Positions 38,509-51,726 of a DNA stretch of 64,000 nucleotides are shown here, one piece after another. The stretch is from Oscheius onirici (lineage: Eukaryota > Nematoda > Chromadorea > Rhabditida > Rhabditidae). The DNA lies in the NCBI GenBank assembly GCA_932521025.1, contig OW051470.1, positions 10,278,501 to 10,342,500 of the forward strand, in the 5' to 3' direction. Under the pieces are notes generated by a model. It was not told where the DNA came from and did not search any database. It saw nothing but the letters and a program-made list of their open reading frames with translations. The first letter of the stretch is position 1. Each line of letters begins with the position of its first letter. A program made the translations under genes and the position numbers.

Positions 38509-40208
38509 TTAATTTCCCGTAGTTTTTTGAGCAAATCCAGCCGGAGTTCCGCGCTTTTCCATTATTTTTTCCAGGGTTTTCGGGAAGACGGCCATCGCTT
38601 GGAATTTCAGACCCATCTCGCCCATCAGGTAGTTGTAACAATCTAAAGTGGCAAAAATACTAAAAGTACCAAAACAAAGCCTGACCAACGATGATTTTCT
38701 GCTGTTTGGCGTCTTTGCAAGACTGCAGGAGTCGGCGTAGACGTAGCTCGATTCCCAATTGGCCGAGGAATTCACTGAAAATGGGCTTGAAATTGGGAAA
38801 ACCAGCCTAAGAAGCTGTCTAACCGTTGAGTCTGTGGTCCAAAAACGAGAAGTCTGTCCTCGACAAGGCTGCGAAGATAGCTGAAGTCGACATCGGCTGT
38901 CAGATCGATGGATCCCGGTCGAGAAAGGGGGTTTATCTGGAAACGCAAGTTGAACAATGAAAAACTGTGCTGTATTTAAAAAGTTCACGTACCTGTCGGT
39001 GTTGAGAATACGCTCGAAGTGAAAGATCTTCTCTGGTTCCATTGTGCCCGTAATCAACGATTAGACCAAAGCCCCCGTTATAAGTAATCCTGCAATTTTT
39101 AAAATGATTTCTTTAAAAACAAGAACTAACCGTTCGGCGACCTGGTTGATAAAAGTTCCAGCTTCTGGGCATACTTCAACACATTTTCGGCCGGGATGTT
39201 TGCGAACAGTCTCGTTCAGCAGACCTCTAAAACTCGCTATTTAGTGGGAAAAAAACACAATAAACCTGGTATGCAGATTTTCGCCCTTGGAATTCATGAA
39301 AACAAGATACTTATCCTTGTCTAGATTGACGTAGACCTCGTGCCAGACGTCGTCTTTTCCTCGAACAAACTGATGAATAGGAAGGGCGTCCAGGAACTCG
39401 TTAGCCACGAAAACTGTGAACTGAAATTGTATAATTCAGCTTGGCTTGAAAAAAGCAACTAACCCCTTCAGGAAGGTCGTCGACATTTTTGTACCAATAG
39501 ACGGGAACGCCGCATCGTGATTTGTTCTTTTTCACGTACTTCTCATTTTCTGTAACGAAGATTTACAGTGAAAGTGTAGGGAAATACCAAACGTACAAGT
39601 TGAATTGTCGACACAGATTGTCCGTTCCTGCTTTTCGATCAGGGCGTCAGACGTCTCGACTAAATGGACGGACACTTTGTTTTCCTGCAAACAATTTGTA
39701 GGAAGAAAAGATCAAAATGGTTACTCCAAACTTGCAGAGGACTGAAAGCATGTCTTTCATCAAGGTGCCGCTTCCTGGCCCGCATTCGACAAGTTGCCAC
39801 TCGCCCGAATGTCCCGTATTGGCCAACTCGTGATAAATCCAAATGCCAATCATTTCTCCGAACAATTGCGTCAATTCCGGGGCTGTAACAAAGTCTCCCT
39901 GATTACCGAAAATCTGAAAACTTGAATTTACAAGCAAACAATTGAAGTTACCTGTTTGGAATCGCTGAATCCGCCATAAAATCCGACTGCTGGAGCACTG
40001 ACGGCCGTCTTCATGTATTCTGCAACTGTAATAGGTCCTGTGGCTCGTATTTTGTCGATAATGAATTTTTTCAGGGCATCATCTCGTTTCTAAAAGCTAT
40101 GTGTGCAGAATTATGGAAAATTACCGCTTCATTAGCCGCTAACTTGGTCGAAAACCGAGCAGAACTGCTGCTGGCTGCTCGGAGACATCTATTAGCTGTC
40201 TGTAGCAT
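38509..40208 (-). CDS. NDUFAF7: NDUFAF7-type mitochondrial arginine methyltransferase (complex I assembly)
   Basis: A 425-aa mitochondrial enzyme that dimethylates an arginine of complex I subunit NDUFS2. Exons are 40125-40208, 39952-40089, 39725-39913, 39588-39684, 39464-39549, 39266-39420, 39131-39226, 38993-39089, 38824-38936, 38686-38774 and 38509-38642. The N-terminus is arginine/serine-rich (targeting type). Conserved blocks: IRATGPITVAEYMKTAV, GDFVTAPELTQLFGEMIGIW, the cofactor loop ECGPGSGTLMKDML, HLVETSDALIEKQ, VFVANEFLDALPIHQF, GLIVDYGHNGTRED and DLTADVDFSYLR. A TTTTTAG acceptor 1 bp before the ATG fits trans-splicing. VPS29 follows at 113 bp. Confidence 0.94.
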
Positions 40209-40472
40209 GCTAAAAACAACAAAATGAGAGAAATAGTACAGAAAACGAAGAGAAATTGGCAGAATGTGCATTCGCTTGACTGAAACCAATTTTTTGAACC
40301 CCCGCTGAGTTTAAAGGACAGTCGGCCGGTCCGGGTCCTGTCCCGAATCTTTCTCAGCGCGGTAAGGTAAAATTTTCAAAGGCATTTTTGCCAAAACGGC
40401 AGCCTGTTTTTAGCGTGTCATCAACCTTGTTTTTCATCGATTTTTCATCAATTTCTTTCAGATATTCGCAAA
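40209..40472. promoter_or_regulatory. Divergent promoter region NDUFAF7 / F-box gene
   Basis: These 264 bp separate two opposite-facing start codons, with a GC-rich block near 40305-40360 and a TTTCAG acceptor 12 bp before the right-hand ATG. No core promoter motif is clear. Confidence 0.4.
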
Positions 40473-43050
40473 ATGGATAATATAAGTGGTTCTCCGACCT
40501 TTCTGGAAAGTCTTCTCGACCAGATGATGCAAATATCCATGCCTGTTCTCGTCCCAGAACCCGAAGTCATTGCACAGGTCAGTTTTTCACTTTTCGCTAT
40601 TCAAGCTATACATTCATTAGGACGCTCCACTTCTTCTCTTGCCAGACAACGTCCTCCAGATAATCGTCTCGTCAATTCCGCTGAAGGAGCGCGTTTTGAA
40701 CGTTGCCTCCGTATGCAAACGCCTTCGCGAAATTGTTAAATCCTCCATTACGTCGATCGAGTTCTACAAAGAGGAATTGGACTGTCTGAAGGATAACAAT
40801 TTGCATTATTTCATCAGTGTCTACGGAAAGAACATTACTTCGCTCAATTTTGATCTCTTTCGCTCTTCATACATCGAGGTACGCGGATGATTTTACAACT
40901 TTTTCTACTAATTTTCCTTGTCATCTGATCCACGTTTGCCATTATTCCATCAATAGAATATTCAAAAAGTGCAGATTTAGCCTCACAATCAGATTCATTC
41001 AATAACGCTTTTCAGCAATGCACACAATGGGCTTGGCGCCAGTCCGTGGTCTCCTGTGTCTCTCTCTGTCCCCAGTTGGAAAAGTTGTCGATCTTGGTCT
41101 GTAATCGCCATCGTCTGAGGGACTCGGACCTCACTGTGATCTTCAAACACGCCAGGAATCTCAAGTCGTTGAGCATCGACGCCCAGTTTCTTCGAGGGCA
41201 CTGCTTCCAGGTATTCCCAACTTTTTTTGGCATAAAAAAATGTTTAGCATGCTCCCAAAGGGCTAAATAAGTTGGAATTGGAGCTCTGCTCACGCATTTC
41301 TGCCGACATGTTCAAAAACATCTACTATCTGAGGAATCTGAAGGTTGCTCGAGCTTTTAATATCTAAATAATTATTTTTCAGACACTTTCCCTCTCCCAA
41401 GCTCTCAATCTCAATAACACGATCATTTTCAAAATGTCCACAATGCTGCAGCAGCTGGAAGACTTGGCTCTCATCATTCACGAAAACGATCACGTCTTTC
41501 CTGGTTCGTCTTTTTATTAAATGCTCAATTTTCAACTGTATTCTTCAGAACTCACAGCCACGGGACTCTCCAAACTCGGAAGACTGGAAAATCTGCAGCA
41601 TTTGGCCGTCGAGGGGATTCCCGCCGTCACAGACAGATTCCTTGAAGTACGCTCTTTCACCATCACTGAAAATAGTAGTTTATAGGAAATCTCTCACGAG
41701 AAACCGATAAAGAAAAGTCTCAAGAGTCTGTCGCTGGCCTTTTGCAACAATTTCAGCAGCACCGGTCTTCAAAAGTTGGCAGACTATCCCCTTCTAGAGG
41801 ATCTCAATCTGGACGGATGTACAAAAAATGACATTTCTGAAGGACTGGAAGCTATTGCTCGACAGGGACGGCTGAAAAGAGTGAGTGGCCGCTATTCGCT
41901 AAAAAAAGAAACTAATAAAACTTTCCAGATCCTGGCTGCCGAAAACTGCAACATTTCCGTTTCTTCTCTGGCCAGAATCGTCGAAAGCTCTCCCAATCTT
42001 TGCCTTCTTGACATTACGGCCAGTCGCAATGCGATTCCCTACGATGTTGCAGTCTCTGTGGTATAGATTTCCCTCTTTTTTTCTTCACAAATTCCCGTCA
42101 ATTTAGGTCAACAGTCGCCGTGAGAGCAAGCCAGAAACGGAGCTGGTAGTCATGACCGATCAGCATATGCCATGGAATGTGATTCCGGACGACGGTCTCT
42201 CGAGGATTAAAGTCGTCCATGTTGTGCCGAGCATCGTGCCAATCACCGAGTTCTTCTCCAATACGATTCTCACGCTATCAGTTCCGGGACAACGAGTCTT
42301 GTCGACGAGGCTGAGACGTGGTAACCGCTGTCGCCTTCTCTGCTCTTCACTCGGAATGGAACAGTTCAGTGATGATGTGAGTTTTTCGAAACTTATATTT
42401 TAATTTTGCCAGAAATTGGTGAAACAACGTCAACTTTGATAATGAGCTCTCTAACAAAGAAATCACGTTATTTCAGAAAGAGAATTCTCCTTCCTCTCTC
42501 TCTCCCGACCGTCCAGCGCAAGTTCCCTCGATGCTCAACATTCCTTCGCCTCCTCTCTCGCTGGCCAACTTTCCTGATCAGGTTTCTCCTCTCTATCTGT
42601 TCGTTTTTCCTCACTTTGTTCTAAAAACAAAGTTTTAGCAATAAGGACTCTCAGGAAAGCCTTTTGGATTCGTACGGCCTCGATCTGGCCGGCTATGATG
42701 CTCTTCTTTGCGATCCCGTGGTCACTTTCAACCAGCAATTCTGTTAGTTTTTCGAGTTTTTCTTTGAAAAAGGACCGTTTTCAGTGGATTCTATGCTGTT
42801 GGCCGATACTTTCGATTCTTCTCTTTTGCCTGGAACAGCCAGCAGCAAAAATCTTCTGTCTAGCAGTGGCTTTGCCCCACGTCCTCCAATTGAAGTCCCA
42901 CAGATGGCGACGATTCATCACTCGCGTGGATCGCGCTCGAAAAAGCGTCGCAGCACCGGTGCGACGACAGCTCCCACATTCAGAAGATTCAACACGGAGC
43001 CCGGACCGCGCTTCACCGAAAGCGACTTCCCCCCTCTTGGATCTTCTTAG
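40473..43050 (+). CDS. F-box and leucine-rich-repeat protein, 653 aa
   Basis: A likely substrate receptor of an SCF ubiquitin ligase. Twelve exons: 40473-40577, 40621-40878, 41016-41210, 41248-41343, 41393-41513, 41549-41646, 41686-41880, 41929-42060, 42107-42376, 42477-42598, 42639-42742 and 42785-43050. An F-box lies near residues 38-80 (LPDNVLQIIVSSIPLKERVL then VCKRLREIV). Degenerate LRRs follow from about residue 130 to 400 (LEKLSILVCNRHRLRDSDL, LKSLSLAFCNNF, LEDLNLDGCTKND). The C-terminal 250 residues are serine/proline-rich with a basic cluster SRSKKRRS and the end FTESDFPPLGSS. I cannot name a specific orthologue. Confidence 0.85.
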
Positions 43051-43928
43051 GTCTATTTCCCGCATATAATTTTTGAACAACGGGTCCCGTCAACTTTCTC
43101 ATTTCGTAAATTTTTAAGACGACTTTAGACTTATTACTGTAACCAAAAAACTGGCCCTTTTTAGGGCATTCTTTGTACACGTAATAAAATTTTGCCTTTC
43201 TGATAGAAAGGCTTCTTTATTGCAAAGGCTTCCTCTGACGTGAAAAAGGGGAACTTTGGTTGAGAGACTACGGTATCAGCTGATTAGGAGATTGGCCAAA
43301 TCACGACAAATATTGGCATCATTTCCCACGCAACTCGCATTTGAACTTGCAGCAATGAGTAGTCGGTCAGGAAGTTCATTCGGTTACAGTAATCGCCCAG
43401 AAGAGTAAAAAAAATGAAACGGATGCCGCATTGCTCAGCAGCGCAGCTCAGAATCGCCACATCTCCCCGCAGTCCAGGATTTCAACAAGCCTGACAGGAA
43501 CTTACGAACTTTGTATTACGTAGAGTCCTTCGTTCCTGCTTTAGTCGCAGTTTTTGGTCCTAATAAATCAAGGCAATGCTGATTAGGCTAAAGGCGTTCC
43601 CAGAAAAGTCGAGACAGCTTCGGAACGTTAACGTCTACCGCAACCTGGCCACTCTGGAAGTACCCGCAGCCCACGAGTCTCTTCGAAACTTGAGTCGGGA
43701 AGAAACTTTTTTTTTTGGAACTTTTCCGAACTACTTGTCCCAAAAGCCTTCTCTTTAGGCTCCTGTTCGTTGACCATGAAGACGGACAAACAACCCTCTA
43801 ATCTTTATTCGTGAACGGCGTGGGAACAATCAGTATAGACTTTTGGCGGAGGAAGGGGACAAGGGTGGGTGGATGGGGCGACATGGATGAAGAAGAGATG
43901 ACTGCTGTGAATGGATTGAGACACTCGC
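43051..43928. other. Intergenic between F-box gene and pdf-1 (tail to tail)
   Basis: The 878 bp hold the 3' ends of both genes. A perfect hairpin GCCTTTCT-GAT-AGAAAGGC at 43194-43212, just after an AATAAA (about 43183), may be a 3' processing or termination signal. No gene is seen. Confidence 0.45.
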
Positions 43929-45572
43929 TTATCGTCGGCCAGCAGAACTGAAATTTAAATGGTTTTAATTTTAAATTTAGTTTCCTAAACTCACCTCAAT
44001 TTGTTAAGGTTCATGCCAAGAAGTCCATTGATGAGTTCGGCGTTGGACCGTTTTCCGACGGCCGACAGCTTGCCAAGATCCATACCGATGAGTCCGTTGA
44101 TCAATTCAGCATTGGAGCGCTTCTGGAACTGCTGGTAGCTGTCCCTCTCGTCGAAGATCTGCTGAAAATGAGGTTAATTATGTGTCTGTCTAATAATTAG
44201 TGGGGACAGAGAGCACTTCCTCAATCCCTCTCAAGCTTTTTTTCCTTTCCAAGAAAACCATACCAGTTAGGAGGAGATTGTGGAATGAATTAGAAGCTCT
44301 TTGACCCTCTAATTACCCGAGCGCTCAAGTTTCTACTCTCAGTCAAAAAAAAATGTTTTGACTCTCGCCCACCCGCAAAGTTCCCAGGTTTAAGCTCCCT
44401 CTAACTACTGTAGCTCTTTTTATGTTTTCCTCTGACTCGTTAGTCCAACTCATATCCCCGGGGTTGACCACCCCCGAGAGCCAATCGAGAGAGAGAGAAA
44501 GACATACCAGTCCCCCTTCCTGTTTCCGGTTCCTAACTAAGGGAAAGGATGGTCATATGTCTCTGGTCCCATAGATTAGTGGTTAGCCGTATACTCCTAC
44601 TCATAATGAAAGTGACTCCCATTATCCTCTCTCTCTCCCAGATGAGTTTCCAAGGACTTTTGAGCTCCTACGGTTGGCAGCCCGCTGTCAAATAACTCTT
44701 GACGTTTTTAAGTCGTTTGTGGGCATGAGACTATTGTCCACGCTCTCTCGATGAAATTTCCTCAATCTGGGATGGGTATCTGGCCAATAAGAGAGTCCGA
44801 GCAGCACATATAATATCTCATTGTTTATGATGTCTCCCCTATGGCTTCCTCTCCACTTTTTGCAGAAGAGAGTCCTTTAATCGAATCTTCTGATACGGGA
44901 GTGAGGATGTCCCACGTGGGTTCTCTCTGTTTTTCATACACATTCTGTTACCACCCCATCCATCTCGGTGATTTCAATTCGAGAGAGTCTCTGGAGAGAG
45001 TATGATCTCATGACCCAGAAATAGAGTACAGAGTAATCTCCTGTCACATTTCCTGTAAGGGGGAAGAGCATGGGAGCAGTTTTTAGTAGGAACTCAGAAT
45101 AAGTTACAGGAACTGATCTAGACTGGGCAACTGAAAAAAGATTCCAGTTGAGTGACAATGTCAAATGTCCTCAGGAGAATAAGATCTAGTGGTCAAGTAG
45201 TTCAGGAACTTACAAACTCTAAAGAGACTGAGTCCGGATAGAGTTTTCTCACAGATGAAAGTACTAAATCTATGGAAGTCTGTAAAAACGCGAGAGTCAT
45301 AAGAATAACCCGTGGTCAATGGTCAAGAGTCTGAACAGGAGTCGAATGAAAGAAAACTGTAGCGCACCCGGGATAAGAGAGAGAGAAAGTCAGGAGTATC
45401 TTCAGAGAATCGGAAGGTATCGGAACTGATCAAACCTTGTTTGACAGTCAGTTTCTACAGTAATCCACTCCCTCTAAAAACCAACCTGTGGCTGACGGTA
45501 GATCAACGGCGTGGCTGACACAATGGCCATGACGGCGAGGAGGACAATCAGACTGAGCAGATAGCAGCGCAT
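43929..45572 (-). CDS. pdf-1: Pigment-dispersing-factor neuropeptide precursor with two PDF peptides
   Basis: A 90-aa neuropeptide precursor. Exons are 45486-45572, 43995-44161 and 43929-43947; intron 1 is 1.3 kb, long for this window. A signal peptide (RCYLLSLIVLLAVMAIVSA) and a short spacer precede KR-bounded peptides. The first peptide reads SNAELINGLIGMDLGKLSAV-G; the second reads SNAELINGLLGMNLNKLSSA-G. They sit between KR, KR and a terminal RR, and each ends in Gly, the usual amide donor. The first is as I recall C. elegans PDF-1; the second is very close. Known role: ligand of the secretin-class PDFR-1 receptor, controlling locomotion, roaming and mate searching. Confidence 0.95.
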
Positions 45573-46616
45573 CTTCGAGTTGTGGCTCTACTTACAATGG
45601 AGGACAAAGACTCCGCCCCGTTGACGAGTCTTGACGGGCCACGCCTCTTCTAAAGAGACTGACGTCATTGTATTCTCTTTCGGAGGGAGTCTAATGAGAC
45701 CGTTCCTTTGACCAGAGAGTTCGTACCTTTTGTACAGAGAGCTTTCCAGAAGAAATTACAGCGCTACTCATGGGTGAGAGTGATGCGATTGTCTGCTCGA
45801 GTAGCTACTTTGGGAAGATTCGATTCGGTTGTGATATCACTCTTCTCGAGGAGCTTCTTGCAAAGAGTAAAGCGTATTGGTAATTGAAAGAGTTGGGGAA
45901 CAGAATGTAGAAGAATGAACTTGAATCTCCCTCTTCACCAATGGACGTGAATCCGATTTTTGGAGATATGTTCGTGTCTGACCGTTGCAATGACCAATAA
46001 CTCTGTCGAATTTTTCAATATCTCTGTCGGATGTCGTCGTCGTTGGTTTTGGCGCGAACAGCGAAGTTAGGCCGAATCGGTTGTGGCTGCAACCGCCGCA
46101 GTTAGACAACTGTTAGGCTGAAATGATTTTGATAACACCACAGTTGCTTCGCTGTCTAGTGTTTTGGGCCACAACACATCTCTGTCGAATTTACTGTCTC
46201 TTATTCTTCTCCGTCTCATTTTTCGTGTACCGGTGAATCTGAGTGGACCAATCCAATCAGCTTTTAGAAGAGTTACAGTAATCCTGTCAGACATAAAACT
46301 CGAACTTTTTCCTCTTCAATTCCCCTCGGAACGTGGTGTTCCATTTGCCGAAAGTGGGGATTTCGTCTGTTTCCGTGTTACAGTACTTTTTGAAGGTCCT
46401 GAGGGAATTCACCCTCTTCTAATGTGTCGCGTAGGCCACCTCCTCCTCCTAATGATGTCAATCCATTTGCAGGTCTTGGAATCTGTGAAGAGACCTGGCG
46501 GTTTAAAAAAGTAGGTTTATTCTACAAAATGCGTAATTCATTGCGTACGGACGGGGTCACACAAAGGCACGGAACTTACAATTATTGGGATTATGGCTAA
46601 AAATTTAATTTGGTCA
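45573..46616. other. Intergenic between pdf-1 and LRRFIP (same strand)
   Basis: About 1 kb without a recognised gene. As the upstream flank of pdf-1 it probably contains its neuronal promoter. Confidence 0.45.
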
Positions 46617-49600
46617 TCAAATTGGTCTCCTTTGATTGCGGTACTTTTCCAGTCGCGACTGTAGATGTTTGTTCGTCTCCTTTGCCTCATCCAGAGCATT
46701 TTCCTTCTCGCGTATCTGAAAAATTGTTTTTGTAAGGAGGTCAACTGCGTAGGTAAGACCCAAATTGCTCTCTACTCAAAAGTTATGACGGGCACCATCC
46801 GGTCTTTGTGTTTCTCCATATACATCATAACAGAATAGTTGATACTCTCTCCGAGATTTTATTAGAGACCATTGGGAGTGAAGAGTACAGAGAAAAACAT
46901 TCTCTCTGACGACACTACTTTGCTAATTCCCTTCTGTCTCCGTCTCTCTCCAAGCCTTCGGGGCATTGTGCTGGTAATCCGCGTGAGATGTGTCGCGGTC
47001 CTAGTCTCGAGAGATTTTGAGTCAAAAGTACAAAATTTAGCTAAATTTTGTTGATTTCTACCGTAATCCTATGAGAGACTCGGAAATAATTTACAGGCAG
47101 ATGAAAAAGTTGAGCTATTATAGAATGTTATAGCTTCAGTTACCGTAATCTAAAGCGCGCGATTTTCTAGTTCTGTTCGCCGCCAGCTAAGCCAGTTTTT
47201 CGGTCTTTAAAATCTGAAAAAGACGATTTCTGCTCTTTCGAAGGTTCTGCACACCTAGGGCTGGCAATAGACGGAAAGCCCTATCGTCACACTCAATCTC
47301 GCCCTCATTAAGAGAGAGAATTACGGGACGAATTAAAATCTCCTAAAGCCTGCTGGGGGCTGCGTGCAAGCAGACAATCTTTCGGCTTCTGAGGCAATTT
47401 CGACCATGGATGGAGGCAAGAGGGCAAAGAAAGTTAATGCCAAGGACTGGGGAAACGGATCAGACATCCAAATTGGAGAAGACGAAGAAAAGAACCTACA
47501 TCTTTTTTTAGCTGGCGTACTTCCGACTTGACCTCGCCTAGTTCCTTCTCCGACAGCTCGCAGTTGGTCTTGTACCGCTTCATCTGTCCTTCGGTACGGA
47601 TGAACTGAAAACGGCAAAATTACGATTTTTTGTTAGAAAGGCAATAATAATAGCAAGAAAAAACTTACCGATCCTTGAAGATTCGTGTTTTCCCTCTCTG
47701 CTTCCTGTAGCTTCAACTTCAGCTCGGCCAGTTGTTTGAGAGCGTCTTCTGCAAGATTCTTATTACCTCCTTGCATAGAAAAAAAAAGCCTTGAACCGAA
47801 ACAGTTACTATAGGATGAACTTAAACAGACTATACCCCGCAACTTACTGAGCTTTTGTTGAACGGATTGTTGGTTATCTTAAGAAAGTAAATACATGTTA
47901 GATTTCACTCACAATCTTAAGTAAATAACTCACTGGCTGCTTCATCCGAATTTACTCCGGCAGCTGCTGCGTTCATTTGGTTGTTTCTGGCCATTCGTTG
48001 GTTGTACGAAGCTTGTTCCATCTCTTCGAAATCCTTTTTCATCTTCTTGTTCTGAAGTTGGGTGTTTTTTATGTTAGAAGAAAATCTGTATCCCACAATG
48101 TTTTTTTTGCAAGAAACTGTTCCCTCTAGTCATTCCGGCCGGCATTTACAAACACGTGGGAGCTCACACAGAGAGAGAGACAATCAGTGCGCGACATAAT
48201 TCATTCGGCCCCGCACATCTCGCATATTACAACAAGACCGCGAGGCTCTGGATCTATGAATTGTCAGGATGATGACGAGCGAAAGCCTAATGAAGAAGCT
48301 GCTCTTCATTACTCTCTAGAAACTTACCGTTTCGACGAGTTTTCGAACTTTTTCGTCCAGCGTCGAGGCTCCTGGCACGACTCGTTCGACGAGTTTGATC
48401 GTCTCTACAGCGAAGAGCAAAGGACCTGATTTTCTGAAATCATGTGATATTTTTACTGGGATAAGCAGCCTACATGTTGATGGATGAGCCACTACTCTCT
48501 TCGGACCCTTGAGAAGCATCGTCTTGCTCTTGTTCGACGAGGACGAGGCCGTTTTCCTGAAAATTGAAATTTTAAACGTTTTAGCAAAGACCAGACAGTT
48601 CCGTGTTTTTCATCCTACTTTTTACCCAGATCACGACAGAATACGACGTTTATAAGAGTCCGTGTAATGGTCTCTTTCGACGAATAAGTAATTTGAGTGG
48701 TTTTGAGAAGATCATAAAGGATAGACAAAACCTTTGTAATCTTTTACAATTCCTTTTGAAAGCGAAAATTATGTACCTGAATAAGATGATCTCTTTGAGC
48801 TATTTCGGCCTTTAAATTATTCTGAGTCAGCTGCATGGCTTCAATTGTTCTCTTCAGCAACTTTACTTCCTAAAAACTTTTATGAAAAAAGTTTAGTGGG
48901 AAACTGACACTTGTAAGATCTCTACATTCCCTATTTGTTGCTCCTAAAAGAACATCCTTCTCTTCCAGGTCGTCTTTCAACAGATCGACCTAAATTTGGG
49001 TTGTTTTGGTAGAATAATGCCTAGAGTAACCTCGTATAGGAGAGCAGACTTCTCGTTGTCCAGTTGAGAATATAGAAACATCGCTTGTTGATATCGGTCT
49101 TCGAGCTCCACCACTTTGTCCTGAAAAGGGGAAAAGATGAGAAGAAGGACACTGGTGCAACACGGCAAATATTCATACTTTGTTGTTTTTATGCAAAATG
49201 ATTTTTTACAGGAAGGTGAGAAAGTATTCACAAAAAATATTTTGTATCGAAATTACCGATAAAAAGAACTCGAAACCAACCTTTAGTCGACTTGAATCAT
49301 CTCCATTCGTCTCATCGTGGTAGAGGCCGTTAGAAGTTGACTGCAAACAAGGTTAGAGATCATGCATTGGGAATTAGTTGAAATTCAGAATAAAAATGCA
49401 CACACAAACACGATGCAAAGAGAAAACTCACTGCAGCATCTTGTCTGTAAGCCTCGGCCTCTTCTTCGACCTTCTTCTCCAGAAGTGTGTAGCGATTTTG
49501 ACGGGCCTGCTCTCTTGTTTCTCGCTTAACTTTGAGACGAGCTTCAGCCTAAAATATGACAATTTTAGCAAGAAAATGCTGCCAAATACGTGGAGCAGAT

Positions 49601-49824
49601 TGCTTCTCCTACGGAGACGCATTATTCGCCAACAATTGGCGGCTATCTTATCGCGCCGCTGTTCATTACATGTCCACAGGCTCTTTTCCACAAGCCAGTC
49701 ACACAAATTTGCGAAATTCCACGAATACAAGGCTTACCTCTCTCGAAATTTTGTCCAGAGCCCGTTCTTCAGCATCCGTCCTAGTTATTTGGCGACGTCT
49801 GCCGCTCGGGGTGCCGTAGCTCAT
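46617..49824 (-). CDS. LRRFIP: LRRFIP family coiled-coil protein (flightless-I interacting)
   Basis: A 382-aa coiled-coil protein related to LRRFIP1/2. Exons are 49738-49824, 49432-49548, 49281-49340, 49031-49120, 48909-48989, 48777-48869, 48474-48556, 48328-48433, 47934-48051, 47848-47877, 47669-47748, 47500-47604 and 46617-46715. The N-terminal signature [20 protein letters not shown] then [19 protein letters not shown] is family-specific, as is [20 protein letters not shown] followed by [13 protein letters not shown]. Long heptad regions continue to the end. A 30-bp microexon (47848-47877) keeps frame. A TTTTCAG acceptor lies 5 bp before the ATG. Family role: cytoskeletal and innate-immune scaffolding through flightless-I. 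Confidence 0.9.
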
Positions 49825-50285
49825 ATTTCTCTGAAAAGTAGAAACTTTTTAATGGAAAAGAGTCGGAAACATCAAGGATGACACTAGAGACAAAGGGAGG
49901 ATGATCCTTCAAGTGATCGTGTCCTCAAAGGCCTGATCAGTGAATCACAGCGCGCTTACTCATCCTGAACAAGGCGCCAATTCGGACAATTTGAGTCTTG
50001 GTATGCGAATTGTTGTTTTCCACGCAAAACCTTGGCTTCCCGTTCCTTTTTATGAAATAGTGGGTTTTTGAACAAACTCGCTGTTTTCACTCATCAGAAA
50101 TGTTACGCGTATGTTCTTTTTGCGTTTATGACACTCAATTAGAAAACGATAAAAGATGATTCTGTTGAAAACGATAAGAGGTGATTCTGAGCGTTGTTTG
50201 AAGGACTGTACGCTGAAAAATAGTCTCGCGGTGAAGCGGCGGGCTACAGTAATCTGCTAGTAAACCCTACAGATCTTTTTTTCTG

Positions 50286-51102
50286 ACAAGGGAAGCTTGT
50301 CAGGTCAAGGTGGCGTTTCACGACGAGTAGTGTCATTCGGTAGCCCATGACAAGGGGATTCCAGGATATATTTCCAATTTTACGTAATATCACTCTGGAC
50401 CGAGTTATGGAAGTTTTAAAATTTCCGCGCCCACAGTGCAGAATATCTCGCTCGGGTACAGAATCCAAAGACATAGCAACGTGGCCGAGAGGTGTACGTT
50501 CTGGACTCATGATTCTTTAGTCATGGGTTTTTTCCATTTTTGTTTTTTATCATTTGCTTTTTTCAAACGTTTTCTTTCATTTTTGGCCGTAAATTGTATT
50601 CAAAATCACTACCCTGTGCCCAGAAGACTTTTTGGAGAGAGAAAAATTTCGACCTCGTGACCATCAAAAAATTTCAAAAGAAAAAATTGACCCCATTCGG
50701 TATCAGTATCTTCTGAAACACTTGCTGCGAAGTGAGAAGAACAAATTTGATTGAAATGTTTCATTGCTGTTGTGGCCTCTGATCTGTGGTTCACCCCCCC
50801 CCCCCCCCCCATCGAACAAGGTTTTTATCAAGATTTGTATACCCATCTCGATGCTCACACTGATCATAAAGAATCATGAGTTCAGAACGCACACCTCTCG
50901 GCCACGTTGCTATGTTTTCGGATTCTGTACCCGAGCGAGATATTCTGCACTGCGGGCGCGGAAATTTTAAAACTTTCATAACTCGGTCCAGAGTGATATT
51001 ACGCAAAATTGGAAATATATCCCGGAATCCCCTTGTCATGGGCTACCGAATGACACTATACTCGTCGTGAAACGCCACCTTGACCTGACAAGCTTCCCTT
51101 GT
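50286..51102. mobile_element. 817-bp fold-back element with tRNA-like arms
   Basis: Inverted arms 50286-50519 and 50866-51102 are highly similar over about 235 bp, with a 346-bp spacer. Their outer ends begin ACAAGGGAAGCTTGTCAGG. The inner arm ends contain TGGCCGAGAGG followed by an anticodon-arm-like TCTGGACTCATGATTC, resembling the 5' half of a leucine/serine-type tRNA. No target duplication is clear. A poly-C run sits in the spacer near 50800. Confidence 0.8.
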
Positions 51103-51131
51103 GAGTTAGGATCTAAAATAAATAAATAAAT

Positions 51132-51726
51132 ATTACGTATGGAAGGAATAAACGCTTCCCCCCCCCCTTCTAAAATTTTTGTTTTTCACCCAAATGCCAC
51201 CAAAATTTGGCAGGAAGGGGGCAGTATAAGGCCCAACTTCCCCACAAAATTTCAGTCAATTTGCATTTTCTATGGCGGAGCTAGGTCGATTTTATCACTT
51301 TTTGGGAGCGGACCCATAACTTTTTTTGAGGATAACATATCGACATGTTCTATAGCCTATGGCATGCATCACTCATGAGGCTATATCGCTGCACAATATC
51401 AGCCCAAGCCATCGGATAGTTTTCTCAAACATTCGCTCCTAAACTTTTTTTTCAATTGGCCAAAAACACCATGTAGGGGGTATCATGGAATTTTTTGGTC
51501 AAAATTTTTTTTTCGTGCATTAGCATCGTACTGACTTGCTATTACCCAAAAACTTGTTTGCTCCTCGAAATTCGCGATGGAAGTGGCGAAAAGAGGCAAA
51601 AAACTGGGATTCTAGAAGCTTCTAGAACATTCTATGAAACATTCTTCGACCTAATTTCCCCACTTTGGACAAAAAACAAAAATTTTAGAAGGGGGGGGGG
51701 GGGCGTTTATTCCTTCCACACGTAAT
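51132..51726. mobile_element. 595-bp inverted-repeat element
   Basis: Ends of about 55 bp are inverted copies: ATTACGT(A/G)TGGAAGGAATA, then AACGC, a C-run, and CTTCTAAAATTTTTG. The homopolymer C/G tracts differ in length between the ends. Flanks are AAATAAAT and AAATAAAA, a possible 8-bp duplication in low-complexity sequence. It has no coding capacity I recognise. Confidence 0.78.

Noticed and set aside
46716-47499. Gene in LRRFIP intron 12
   Set aside because: Several short frames exist but none has family similarity or paired splice sites.
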